34,678 nt of DNA from Thauera phenylacetica B4P. GTDB lineage: Bacteria > Pseudomonadota > Gammaproteobacteria > Burkholderiales > Rhodocyclaceae. Shown in pieces: positions 7,432-20,800 of this stretch. A model generated the notes under the pieces. That model was given only the letters and a program-made list of their open reading frames with translations. It was not told where the DNA came from and ran no database searches. The position numbers were made by a program, and so were the translations under genes. Within the stretch, counting starts at the first letter, position 1, and the number at the start of each line of letters is the position of its first letter. The stretch spans positions 1 to 34,678 of the forward strand of contig NZ_AMXF01000022.1 of assembly GCF_000310225.1 (NCBI RefSeq), read 5' to 3'.

Positions 7432-7547
7432 AGGACGGCAGCCGCACCCGCCAACAGGTCATCAGGAGCGCGCGTCCGGAGGCCCGCCGGATTCCCTGCC
7501 GGTCCATTCAGCGCGGAGGTGTTGACCTGCCATATCGCCAGCGTGAG

Positions 7548-7673
7548 TCAGACGACGGCGCCGAACAGCGCGCCGACACCCGCGGTCATCGCCATCGCCA
7601 GTGCGCCCCAGAAGCTCACGCGCCACGCCCCGGCGACCTTCCCTGCGCCACGAGCGTCCTGCCGAAGCGGCAT
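7548..7673 (-). pseudogene. Possible C-terminal remnant of a VIT-family (CCC1-like) transporter
   Basis: A 41-codon minus-strand reading frame ends WRVSFWGALAMAMTAGVGAL and FGAVV before a TGA. This strongly resembles the last transmembrane helix of VIT/CCC1 iron-manganese transporters. Just upstream of its ATG the frame hits a TAG, and no other part of a transporter is visible, so this looks like a leftover of a deleted gene. An independent small membrane peptide is the alternative. The family match is from memory, not a search. The rest of the 358-base gap 7432-7789 holds site C and the leader of the next gene. Confidence 0.4.
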
Positions 7674-7714
7674 TCGTTTCTTGGTGGACTATCATTGCAT
7701 TCGGGCTGCATGCA

Positions 7715-7732
7715 TCTGTTCGGCAGCGTACC
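7715..7732 (-). promoter_or_regulatory. TGTGCG palindrome, site C (upstream of crp2)
   Basis: On the minus strand: GGTACG-CTGC-CGAACA-GA. It ends 57 bases before the start of the Crp-PAS gene. It is the only one of the seven sites whose trailing GA points away from the main downstream gene; it points towards the transporter-like remnant instead. Confidence 0.55.
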
Positions 7733-9137
7733 CCGGCCCCTGACAACGCCCCGCGCGCACCAGCGCGCGGCAACTGAAAGGAGACCACGATGAGCGAGCC
7801 CCTGCCGCCCCCCGCCGGCGAGAACCGCATCCTCGCCACCCTTCCGGCGGACGAGCGTGCACGACTGATGGACGATCTCGAGCAGGTCACCCTGCCGCTC
7901 GGTCATGTGCTCTACGAACCGGGAGACGTGCTCGGCTTCGTGTACTTCCCGACCTCCTGCATCGTGTCGCTGGTGTTCACCACCGAAAACGGCGCCACCG
8001 CCGAGCTGGCCATGATCGGCAAGGATGGCCTGGTCGGCATTCCGCTGGTACTCGGTGGCGGAACCTCCACCCACAAGGCGGTGGTCCAGTGCGCAGGCAC
8101 GGCGTGGCGGCTGCGCGCCGATGTGATGACCTGGGAGCTCAACCAGCACGGCCACCTGCTGCGCCTGGCGCTGTCCTACACGCAGGCGCTGATGACGCAG
8201 ATGGCGCAGAGCGTGGTGTGCAACCGCCATCACGCGGTGGATCAGCAGTTGTGCCGCTGGCTGCTGCTGAGCCTGGATCAGTTGCCAGACAATCAGTTGA
8301 ACATGACCCAGGAGCTGATCGCCAACATGCTCGGCGTGCGCCGCGAGGCGGTCACCGAGGCGGCGGGCAAGCTGCAGGCCGCCGGCCTCATCCAGTACCG
8401 CCGCGGGCAGATCACGGTCACCGACCGCCCCGGCCTCGAAGCGCGTGCGTGCGAGTGCTACAGCGTCGTCCGCGCGGAGTACGAACGCCTGTTCCACCTC
8501 CCGCAGGTAATCCTGCCCAGCGACCGTGCGCGGCCCAATCCGGCCACCCTGCGCAAGCGGGCCGAAGCGCGACTGGAGAAAGAAAAGGCCGACCGGCTCG
8601 CAGCATCGAACGCAGCGTCGGACGCCGAAGCGGACGCGGCATGGCAGCAGGCACGGCTCGTGCACGAACTCGAGGTGCACCAGATCGAGCTCGAGATGAG
8701 CAACGAGGCCCTGCGCCAGGCCTATGACGACGCCGATGCGCTGCACCGCAAATACGCCGACATCTACGACTTCGCCCCCATTCCCTATTTCACGCTCGAT
8801 GAAGCGGGCGTGATCGTCCAGTTCAACCTGGCCGGGGCGATCCTGCTCGACATCCAGCGCTCGCATACGCGGCCTCACCGCTTCGCCGCGTTCGTCAAGC
8901 CCGAGTTCCTGCCCGTGTTCAATGATTTTCTGGACGAAAAGCTGCGCGGCAGGTGCCGGCGAAGCTGCGAGCTCGTGCTGCTCGCCACCGCCCATCACCC
9001 GGAACGGCCGGTCCGTATCCAGGCCGTGACCGACGAGAGCGGTCGTGAAATCCAGATGGCGGTGCTCGACATCTTCCCGAGCGGGCAAGCGGCGGACCAT
9101 GATCGCCGCCACACGGATCCTCAACATCAGGTAGTCA

Positions 9138-11886
<2,749 letters not shown>

Positions 11887-11906
<20 letters not shown>

Positions 11907-12969
11907 CGACCCCGGGGTGCGTCTGCGGCTGCGCGCAGAGCGGCGGCTGCAACGCCTGGGACGTATCGGCAAGGCCGCCGCGAACCAGACCGCTCACGAC
12001 AACGAGCGCCTGCTGCATGAGTTGCAGGTACATCAGATCGAGCTCGAGATGCAGAACGAGGACTTGCGCAGCGCACGCGCGCAGCTCGAGGCCGCGCTCA
12101 AGCGCTACACCGACCTCTATGATTTTTCTCCGCTGGCCTACTTCACCCTCGATCGCATCGGCACGATCCTGCAGACCAATGTTGCCGGCGCAAGACTGCT
12201 CGGCCTTGAGCGCAGCCATCTCGGCCACACGCGACTGGGGGCCTTCATCGCCACCCACGAGCTGCCCGGGCTGAATGCTTTCCTGGGCCAGGTGTTCGAC
12301 GCCCAGCCCGTGCCCGCCCGTGAGTTGCACCTCGCCGGCGATCATGCACCCCCGCGGATCGTGAGCATCGAGGCCACACTGGCCCCGGACAGACTCAGTT
12401 GCAACACGGTCGTGACCGACATCACCACGCTCAAGGCGCAGCAGCAGCAGCTCGAACGCATCGCGCATTACGACCTGCTCACCAACCTGCCCAACCGCAT
12501 TGTGCTGGCCGACCGCCTGCAGCACGCCATGGCCCAGTGTCAGCGCCGCGGACGCTCGCTCGCCGTGGCCTACCTCGACCTCGACGGTTTCAAGGAAGTC
12601 AATGACCAATACGGGCACAAGATCGGGGACGACCTGCTGGTCATCCTTGCACAGCGCATGAAGGCCGCCCTGCGCGAGGGAGACACCCTGGCACGCATCG
12701 GTGGCGACGAGTTCGTCGCCGTGCTGGTCGACCTGGAGCACTTGCAGGACTCCACGCCGATGCTCGTCCGCCTGCTGCAGTCCGCTTCGGCACCGGTGTC
12801 CCTGAGCGGCGTGACACTGCAGGTCTCCGCCAGCATCGGCGTGACGCTCTACCCGGAGGACCCCTCGAATGCCGACCACCTGCTGCGTCATGCCGACCAG
12901 GCGATGTACCAGGCCAAACAGGCCGGCCGCAACCGCTATCGGTTATTCGGCATGCACGAGAGCGCCTGA
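11887..12969 (+). CDS. PAS-GGDEF diguanylate cyclase
   Basis: The product is 360 residues. A short coiled segment (LHELQVHQIELEMQNEDLRS) leads to a PAS domain (LYDFSPLAYFTLDRIGTILQ), a second coiled linker and a GGDEF domain that opens YDLLTNLPNRIVLADRL. The active-site GGDEF is exact (272-276), and the inhibitory RxxD site is present five residues upstream (REGD, 263-266). It should therefore make c-di-GMP from two GTP and be product-inhibited. No EAL domain and no membrane helix are present. The chosen start is a TTG at 11887, with GGAG seven bases before it; a GTG at 11917 lacks a ribosome site. It is the third gene of the crp2 operon. Confidence 0.93.
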
Positions 12970-12986
12970 AGCCCCTTCACCGCTTA

Positions 12987-13004
12987 TGTGCGCCAGCATA
13001 CCGA
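12987..13004 (+). promoter_or_regulatory. TGTGCG palindrome, site D (upstream of the Lmo0937-type gene)
   Basis: TGTGCG-CCAG-CATACC-GA, preceded by CTTA as at site B. It lies 56 bases before the ATG at 13061 and just after the cyclase stop codon. The right half is the weakest of the seven. Confidence 0.5.
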
Positions 13005-13060
13005 CGCCCTCCGCAACAGCGCCGATAGTGAAGCCTGCACACATGAGAACGGAGGATTCC

Positions 13061-13207
13061 ATGCTCTACACCATCGCCGTCATACTGCTCGTCCTGTGGC
13101 TGCTCGGACTGGTCACCTCGACCACCATAGGCGGCTTCATCCACGTCCTGCTGGTTATCGCGATCATCGTCGTCCTGCTTCAGGTCATCAACGGACGTCG
13201 CCTCTGA
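13061..13207 (+). CDS. Lmo0937-type small membrane protein (DUF5670)
   Basis: The 48-residue protein is almost entirely two hydrophobic segments, MLYTIAVILLVLWLLGLVTS and FIHVLLVIAIIVVLLQVI, ending in NGRRL. This is the layout of the Lmo0937 family, often found next to stress genes, with no known activity. GGAGGA lies just before the ATG at 13061; an upstream in-frame ATG at 13043 has no ribosome site. A TGTGCG-type palindrome lies about 57 bases upstream, so it may have its own promoter separate from the cyclase operon. Confidence 0.88.
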   Translation: MLYTIAVILLVLWLLGLVTSTTIGGFIHVLLVIAIIVVLLQVINGRRL

Positions 13208-13303
13208 CCGGCAAGGGGCAACCCAAAGCAGCGGAAGCCACGCGCCAGGCGCCATAATCGCGGCATTTCAGGCGAGACCTGAACTGCACCGGAGGCGTCG
13301 AGC

Positions 13304-14539
13304 GTGCCAAATCTGCGCTGGTTGATCACCGAACTCGCCCGCCGCCTCTGGGTGCGGGCGAGCATCTTTGCCGTGGCCGGCATCTTCACCGCCATCATCG
13401 GCATTGCCCTTGCACCCCTGATTCCCGCCGACTGGTCAGGCAAGATCGGCGCCGACTCGGTCGGCAACGTGCTGCAGATCCTGGCCTCGAGCATGCTGGC
13501 GGTGACCACGTTCTCGCTGGCGACCATGGTGTCGGCCTACGCCACCGCGTCGAGCGCCACCACGCCGCGGGTCGCCGAACTGCTGATCCAGGACAGCAGC
13601 GCGCAGAACGCGCTCGCTACCTTCGTCGGCAGCTTTCTGTTCAGCCTGGTCGGCATCATCGCGCTCAACGCCGGCGTGTATGGCGACAGCGGACGCGTGG
13701 TGCTGTTCGTCGGCACGATCGGTGTCATCGCCGTCATCGTCATCACCCTGCTGCGCTGGATCGACCTGCTCGCACGCTTCGGGCGGGTTGGCGATGCCAT
13801 CGACCGCGTCGAGGCCGCCGCGGTCCATGCCATGCGCGCGCGCTGGAAGCACCCCTGCATCGGCGCGCGCATGCGGGCCGGTCCGGCGCCGACGGTCACG
13901 GCGGTGACCAGCGCGAAGATCGGCTACGTGCAGCACATCGACGTCGAGGCGCTGGAGCGTGTGGCGGCGACGGCCGGCGGCGAGATCCACGTCGACGCCC
14001 TGCCGGGCGCGTTCGTCGATACCGCGAGGCCGATCGCCTGGCTCGACTTCACCCCCGACGAAGCCGCCATCGAGGCAGTGCGCGCCGCCTTCAATGTCGG
14101 CGCCCGACGTTCGTTCGACCAGGACCCGCGCTTCGGTCTCATCGTGCTGTCGGAGATCGCGTCGAAGGCGCTCTCCCCCGCGGTCAACGACCCCGGCACG
14201 GCGATCGCCACGATGGCCGCGCTGGTGCGCGTGCTCGCCATCCTGGCCGAGCGCCGCGAAGGGGAAAGCGAGATTTTCTACCCCCACGTCTTCGTTCCGG
14301 CGCTGGCGGTCGACGACCTGTTCGACGATGCCTTCTCGCCGATCTCCGAATCCGGCGCCGGCATCCTCGCGGTCGGCGTGCGGCTGCAGAAGACCCTGCG
14401 CGCCCTGTCCGCGTTCGAGCATCCCGAGTTTCGTGATGCGGCACGCCATCAATCCAGGCTTGCGCTGGAGCGAGCCCGTCACGCGCTGGCGTTGGCCGAG
14501 GACGTGGCAAAGCTCGAGGGTGAGGCGTCGGCAATCTGA
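13304..14539 (+). CDS. DUF2254 family membrane protein
   Basis: The product is 411 residues. The N-terminal 160 residues carry four predicted membrane helices (for example SIFAVAGIFTAIIGIALAPL and VVLFVGTIGVIAVIVITLL). The conserved segment SMLAVTTFSLATMVSAYATA follows the second helix and marks DUF2254. The C-terminal soluble part holds DQDPRFGLIVLSEIASKALS and PAVNDPGTA, also typical. No function is established. The start is GTG at 13304, with GGAGG nine bases upstream. The preceding 96-base gap has no clear promoter, so cotranscription with the small membrane protein upstream is possible. Confidence 0.92.
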   Translation: MPNLRWLITELARRLWVRASIFAVAGIFTAIIGIALAPLIPADWSGKIGADSVGNVLQILASSMLAVTTFSLATMVSAYATASSATTPRVAELLIQDSSAQNALATFVGSFLFSLVGIIALNAGVYGDSGRVVLFVGTIGVIAVIVITLLRWIDLLARFGRVGDAIDRVEAAAVHAMRARWKHPCIGARMRAGPAPTVTAVTSAKIGYVQHIDVEALERVAATAGGEIHVDALPGAFVDTARPIAWLDFTPDEAAIEAVRAAFNVGARRSFDQDPRFGLIVLSEIASKALSPAVNDPGTAIATMAALVRVLAILAERREGESEIFYPHVFVPALAVDDLFDDAFSPISESGAGILAVGVRLQKTLRALSAFEHPEFRDAARHQSRLALERARHALALAEDVAKLEGEASAI

Positions 14540-14709
14540 ACTGACAAGCTGAACGGGCTCAGGGAGCCGGGCGTTGCAGCGTGGCTTGACCGCACGCCGC
14601 AACGCGTCGCGCGAGTGAAGGTATCTTTTGCCGGCGCCGGTTTTCTGCCCCCCATAGGCCTATAGTGGGGAGGGGCCGACATTCGCCGGTCCGCGTCAGG
14701 AGCACGACC

Positions 14710-14838
14710 ATGAACAAGATCCGAAAGAGCAACAAGGAAACCAAGAAACAGCCGGCACTCGACCCGAAGGAAAAGAAAGCCGCCAAGCAGGCCAAGAAGC
14801 ACGCCAACGACACCGCTCCGCTGATCACCCCCCGTTGA
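14710..14838 (+). CDS. Small lysine-rich hypothetical protein (42 residues)
   Basis: The ATG at 14710 follows AGGAG with ideal spacing. The frame encodes MNKIRKSNKETKKQPALDPK and continues EKKAAKQAKKHANDTAPLIT then PR. It is strongly basic, lacks Trp, Tyr and Phe, and has no membrane segment, so it may bind nucleic acid or membranes. I do not recognise a named family. A TATAGT box at 14660-14665, about 35-45 bases upstream of the ribosome site, could be a -10 element. A short hairpin (GGGC-G-CACGC/GCGTGCCC, about 14843-14863) follows the stop. The good ribosome site and composition, unlike the Arg/Pro-rich non-coding frames here, favour a real gene. Confidence 0.65.
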   Translation: MNKIRKSNKETKKQPALDPKEKKAAKQAKKHANDTAPLITPR

Positions 14839-14896
14839 ATCGGGCGCACGCCCTCTGCGTGCCCACCCCTGCATGACCGCGCCCGGCGCGCTGCGC

Positions 14897-17800
14897 TCAC
14901 ACCCCCCCGCCCAGGCCTGCGGCCTCGGCCTTGCGCCAGAAATCCACCTCGACCCGATGCTCGCGCTGGTCATCCACCAGCGCAATCGCGCGCTCAGTCA
15001 GTTCCACCCCATCGAGTCTCATGCGCTGAAGACCGCCCGCTGCATCGCCGCGGGCGGGGTGTTGCACGATGAGGATGTGGTACACGGTTTCCCGATAACG
15101 GTAGTGAAGCTTGAGCTGCGGCCACTCGGCCGGCAGGTTCGGCACCAGCCAGAGCCGATCGCTCTCCACGCGCAAGCCCAGTAGCGACTCCACCATCAGC
15201 CGGTACATCCAGCCCGCCGATCCGGTGTACCAGCTCCAGCCGCCGCGCCCGGTGTGCGGCGTGCGCGCATACAGATCCGCGGCAACGACGTAAGGCTCCG
15301 CCTTGTAGAGGTCGATCGCCTGGGGCGAGCGCGCGTGGTTCACCGGATTGATCATGCGCAGCAGCTCCCACGCCCGCTCGCCGTCGCCGAGGGCGGCAAA
15401 GGCCATCGCCGCCCAGATCGCGCTGTGGGTGTATTGGCCGCCGTTCTCGCGCACGCCCGGCACGTAGCCGCGGATGTAGCCGGGGTCGAGACTTGCACCA
15501 TTGGCGCCGGCGCCGCCGGGCTTGGCGCTGTCGAACGGCGGATCGAGCAACTGGACGAGGCCGTCGGCGCGCCGCACGAGGTGCGCATCGACCGCCTCCA
15601 TCGCCCGCCGCGAGCGCGCCTCGTCGGCGACGCCGGCGAGCACCGACCAGCTCTGCGAGATCGAATCGATGCGGCACTCCGCGCCCTGCGCCGAACCCAG
15701 CACCGTGCCATCGTCGAACCACGCGCGGCGGTACCAGTCGCCGTCCCAGGCATGGTGCTCGATGCGCTCGCGCAGCGCCGCGCCCTCGCCGCGGCACAAG
15801 CCGGCAAAATCGAGGTCGCCGCGGGTTTCAGCCAACTCGGCGAAGCGCCCCAGCACCTCGCACAGGAAAAAGCCCAGCCACACGCTCTCGCCGCGGCCCT
15901 GGATGCCGACGAGGTTCATGCCGTCGTTCCAGTCGCCCGAGCCCATCAAGGGCAGGCCGCGCTCGCCAAAGCGCAGGCCGTGGCGGATGGCGCGCACGCA
16001 GTGCTCGTAGAGGCTGGCTTCGTCGCTCGAGCGCATGGGCAGGTCGTAGTAGGAATCCTCCTCGGGCAGCACCGCCCGCCCCTCGAGGAAGGGCTGGCGC
16101 TCGTCGAGCACCCCGGTGTCGCCGCTGGTGCGCACGTAACGACACACCGCCAGCGGCAGCCACAGGTAGTCGTCCGAACACTGGGTGCGCACGCCGCGGC
16201 CCGCGGGTGGGTGCCACCAGTGCTGCACGTCACCCTCCTGGAACTGGCGACTCGCGCACAACAGCAGATGCGCGCGCACCAGTGCAGGCTCGGCATGCAC
16301 CAGCGCCATCGCGTCCTGCAACTGATCGCGGAAACCGAAGGCGCCGCCCGACTGGTAGTAGCCGCTGCGCGCCCACATCCGGCACGCCAGGGTCTGGTAC
16401 ATCAGCCAGCCATTGGCGAGCACATCGAGCGCGGGCTCGGGGGTCTCGACCTGCACCGCGCCGAGGGTGTGGTTCCAGTGCTGCCACACCGCCTCGAGCG
16501 CCGTGCGCGCGGCATCCGCGCCGCGGAAACGGCGCACGAGTGCGCTGGCCTCGTCGGCGTTGCGGCCGACGCCGAGGCGGAACACGATCTCGCGCGCCTG
16601 CCCCACAGCCAGTTCGACCGTGACCTGGATCGCCCCGCACGGGTCCAGCCCCGCCCCCACCGTGCCCGACAGGCGCGATCGCCCCAGGGCCGCGGGATTG
16701 CGCAGGCTGCGGTTGCGGCCGATGAACTCCGCGCGGTCGCCGCTCACCCTGCGCGTCGGATCATCGACGTCGAGGAAGGCCACGCGCTCGGCGAACTCGG
16801 CGTTGAACGGGTTGCGTGCCAGCAGCGCGCCGCTGCCGGGGTCGATCGCGGTGCTGACATGCATGGCCGACTTCGCGCGCAGGTCGCCCAGCACCCAGTC
16901 GACGTAAGCGGTCGCAGACAGCCGGCGCGACCGCCCGGACTCGTTGCGCAGCTTCAGCACCGAGAACTTGATCGCGGCATCGGTGGCGACATACACCCAC
17001 AGCTCGGAGACGATGCCATGCACCCGGGTCTCGAACACGCTGTAGCCAAAGCCGTGGCGGACGACGTAGGTGGCCTCGGCACGCATCGGCTGCGGCGTCG
17101 GCGACCACAGCGCGCCGCTGTCTTCGTCGCGCAGGTAGAGCGCCTCGCCGCCCGCATCGCTGACCGGGTCGTTGTCCCATGGTGTAAGGCGGAACTCGTG
17201 CGCGTTCTCGCCCCAGGTGTACGCCGCCCCGCTCTCCGACACCACGCTGCCGAAGGCCGGATTGGCCAGCACGTTCACCCACGGCGCGGGCGTGACCTGC
17301 CCCGGCGCGAGCGTGATCACGTACTCGCGCCCATCGGCGGTGAAACCGCCGAGGCCGTTGCACAGGATCAGATCGGTGCGCGGCGAGCTCTCCTTCCCCG
17401 GGTTGTCGGATGCAAGCGCCAGCGCATCGCTGCGCCGGGGCCGGAACGCCGGCTCGCGCACCTTCGCCGGCGCCGGGAGGTCGAGCTGCTCGGCGAGGGT
17501 TCCGCGTGCATCGGACAGCACGACCCGGGCGACCGACTGCAGCAGGATGCGGTCCTCGCTGGCGATCTGCTCGGCCATGCGCACGAAGATTCCGCCCGGG
17601 CGGTCGATCACGCTCGCGCCCACGCCCGAGGCGATCAAACCCATGATTTCGTCCTGCAGGCGCTGGCGGTAGCCGACGTGCTCCTCGTTCCAGACCACCA
17701 GATCCACCGCGAGGCCCTTCAGCCGCCAGTAGGCATGCGCCTGCACCAGCTGGCGGACGAGATCGAGATTGGCGGCGTCGGCGATCTGCAACAGCACGAT

Positions 17801-20800
17801 CGGCAGGTCGCCCGAGATCGCGTAGCCCCACAGCCCGGACTGGCCGCGATGGTTGCGCACCAGCACGCTGGCGTCGGCGCGCCGCGCCGCGTTGGTGTAG
17901 AGCACCGCGCTCGCCAGGCGGGCGTGCAGCTGAGCGTCGGCGTCGCTCAGGTCGAGCTGGCGCAGCACGACCTGGCTGTGCGTCCACGACAGCTCGAAGA
18001 CGCGGTCGGCGAGGTGGCGATCCTGGTACTTGTCGATCAGGCACTCGGCCAGCTCGCGGCGTTCGGCAATACCGGTGACGATGTCGATCATGGCCGACTG
18101 CTCGGGCTCGAGGGTGACCGTGCACCGGATGGCCACGATCGGGTCGAGCACCGAACCTTCGCTGTCGGACAGCGGCCCTGCAGCGCGCATCGCTTGCGGA
18201 TCCGCGGTGCTGGCGTTGCGGCCGATGAAGCGCGCGCGATCGGTTTCGTACGACACCGTGCCCGCCGCCGGGGCCGAGCCCGCCTCGGCCCCGGCCGCGA
18301 GCGGGCGCACCACCATCAGGTGGAACATCAACGGCGCCTGCTCGTCGCGCGAGCGCGGCCGGCGCGTGCACAGGATCGCCTGGCGGGCGCGCACGATCTC
18401 GGTCTGCACGAACAGGTTGCTGAACGCCGGATGCAGTGCGTCGGTGGCCGGTGGCGCGATCACCACCTCGGCGTAGCTGGTGACTTCAATCTGCCGGCGC
18501 TGGCGCGAGCGATTGGTCAGGCGCACCCGGCGCAGCTCGATGTCGTCCTCCGGCGAGACGACGATCTCGGTGTAGGTCTCGATCTCGTCGGCCCTGGCGC
18601 CGTCCACCCAGCGGCCGTCCTCGGCCGACGGTCCGTCAGCGAGCACGTCGTGGCGGCGAAACTCGGCACGCCCCTCGGAAAAGATCGCCTCGTAGACCGC
18701 CGGTGGCTTGAGCGTGGGCTGATGGGCGGTGGACCAGACCTGCCCGCTGTCCAGTTCGCGCAGGTAGCAGAATGCGCCGCGGTTGTCACAGGTGCCGTCT
18801 CCGCGCCAGCGCGTGAGCGCGAGCTCCTTCCACCGGCTGTAGCCGCCACCGGCGTTGCTCAGCATGACGTGATAGCGCCCGTTGGACAGCAGCTGGACTT
18901 CGGGCATCGGCGTGTGCGGGGTGTCGAAGAAGCGGATCGGCGGCTCCTCGCCAGGCGCCGCCGCGTGCATCTCGGCGAGTTGCGCGGTGTGCGCGAACAG
19001 TTCGGTCGCGCGCGGAATGCGTTCCTGCAGCAGCAGCAGCACCGACTGGAACTCGCGATCGGCGGCGAAACGGCGATGCATCGGGCGCGCCAGCACAAGG
19101 TGGGCGAGCGCGAGCAGCGTCATGCCCTGGTGGTGCGCCATGAACGAGCGCACCACGACGCAGTCCTGCCCGCGGCGCTGGCGCGCGGGCGTGTAGTCGA
19201 TGGCCTCGAACAGGCCGAAGCGCCCCATGAAGCCGGCCGCGGCCAGGCGTTGCAGGTTGGCGCACGCCTCCTCGGGCGCCACCATCAGCGCCAGCGCGGA
19301 GGCGTAGGGCGCAACCACCAGATCGTCGGCCAGGCCGCGCTTGAGCCCCAGCCCGGGCACGCCGAAGGCGCGGTACTGGTAGTTGAGGTGCACATCCACC
19401 GTGTTGTAGCCGGACTCCGAGATCCCCCAGGGCACGCCGCGCTGGCGGCCATACTCGATCTGGCGCGCCACCGCGGCCCTGCAGGTCTGGTCGAGCAGGG
19501 TGTCGTCGTAGGTCGGCATCACCAGCAGCGGCATCAGGTACTCGAACATCGACCCGCTCCACGACAGCAGCACCGGCTCGCCCGCGGTGCGGGTCAGCAG
19601 ACGTCCGAGCGCGAACCAGCTCTCCTGCGGGATCTCCCCCTGGGCGATGGCGACGAAGGTACTCAGGCGCGCCTCCGAGGCGAGCAGGTCGTAATAGCTC
19701 GCATCGGCACGCTGCTCGGCGACGTTGTAGCCGATGGTGAACAGGTGGCGGGCGTGGTCGTACAGGAAGCCGAACTGCATGTGTCCCAGCTCGCCGGCCT
19801 GCACGGCCAGCCTGTCGATGCTCGCCAGACGCGCGCGCGCGCGCGCGCCGGCGGTCGCGAGGTGGCGCTGCAGCGCGCTCAGCCAGGCCTGCTGTGTCGC
19901 CGTCACGGCGCTGGCGGCAGGCGTGCCCGCTGCCAGCCGGCGGGCGATGAGCGGTGCGCAGCGCGCGTCGATGCGCGCGAGCTCCTGGAGGGTCGGGATC
20001 GGGGCGTCCGCGCCGACGCAGGCAAGTTCGCCGCCCAGCTCGACCTCCATCCCGGGCGCAAGCGGCGCAAGGGCGAGCCAGGGGGCAAGGAAGTCGATCT
20101 CGTCCACCGCAGCACGGCATTGACGCGCAAGCGCCTGCGGCCACTCGCAACCGGCGCCATCGCTCGTGCTCCGCTCGCGCACGAGCGCTTTGTCGCCCGG
20201 CACGGGGACAAGCTCGTCCGCGTGGGCCGCCAGCGTCGCCAGGCACGCCCGCAGCGCCGCGAGGGAGGCGGTCGAGGGGTCTGGCGCGTAGGCCAGCGCC
20301 CCGCCGAACGCCGCCAGGCGATCCGGCGCGATGCCGGGCTCCGCCTCGACGATGGCGAAGGTGTCGCGCACCCCCTCGAGGAGCCGTGCCGGCACGATCG
20401 GATCGGCACCGAGCGCGCGCAGGCCTGCGCGCAAGGTGATGAGATGGCCGGCGAGGTTGCCGCTGTCCACCGTGGACACATACAGCGGCGGCAAGGGCTG
20501 CAGCGTGCGCGTGTCGTACCAGTTGTAGAAATGCCCGCGGTGGCGCTCCATCCCGGCCAGGGTGTGCAGGGTGTCCGCGGTGCGCTGCACCACGCCCGCA
20601 GCGGTGAGGTAGCCGAAGTCGTAGGCGGACAGGTTTGCCAGCAGCGCCATGCCGATATTGGTGGGCGAGGTGCGGTGAGCGATCAGGCCCACGCGGTATT
20701 CCTGGAAATTGTCGGGTGGCAGCCAATGGTCGGCGGCTCCGACGAAGGTGTCGAAGAAGGACCAGGTCCGGCGCGACAGCGCGCGCAGGAATCGAACCTG

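Noticed and set aside
19825..19855. Run of alternating GC that could form Z-DNA.
   Set aside because: It lies inside the glucan synthase and encodes an Ala-Arg stretch; such runs are expected at this base composition.
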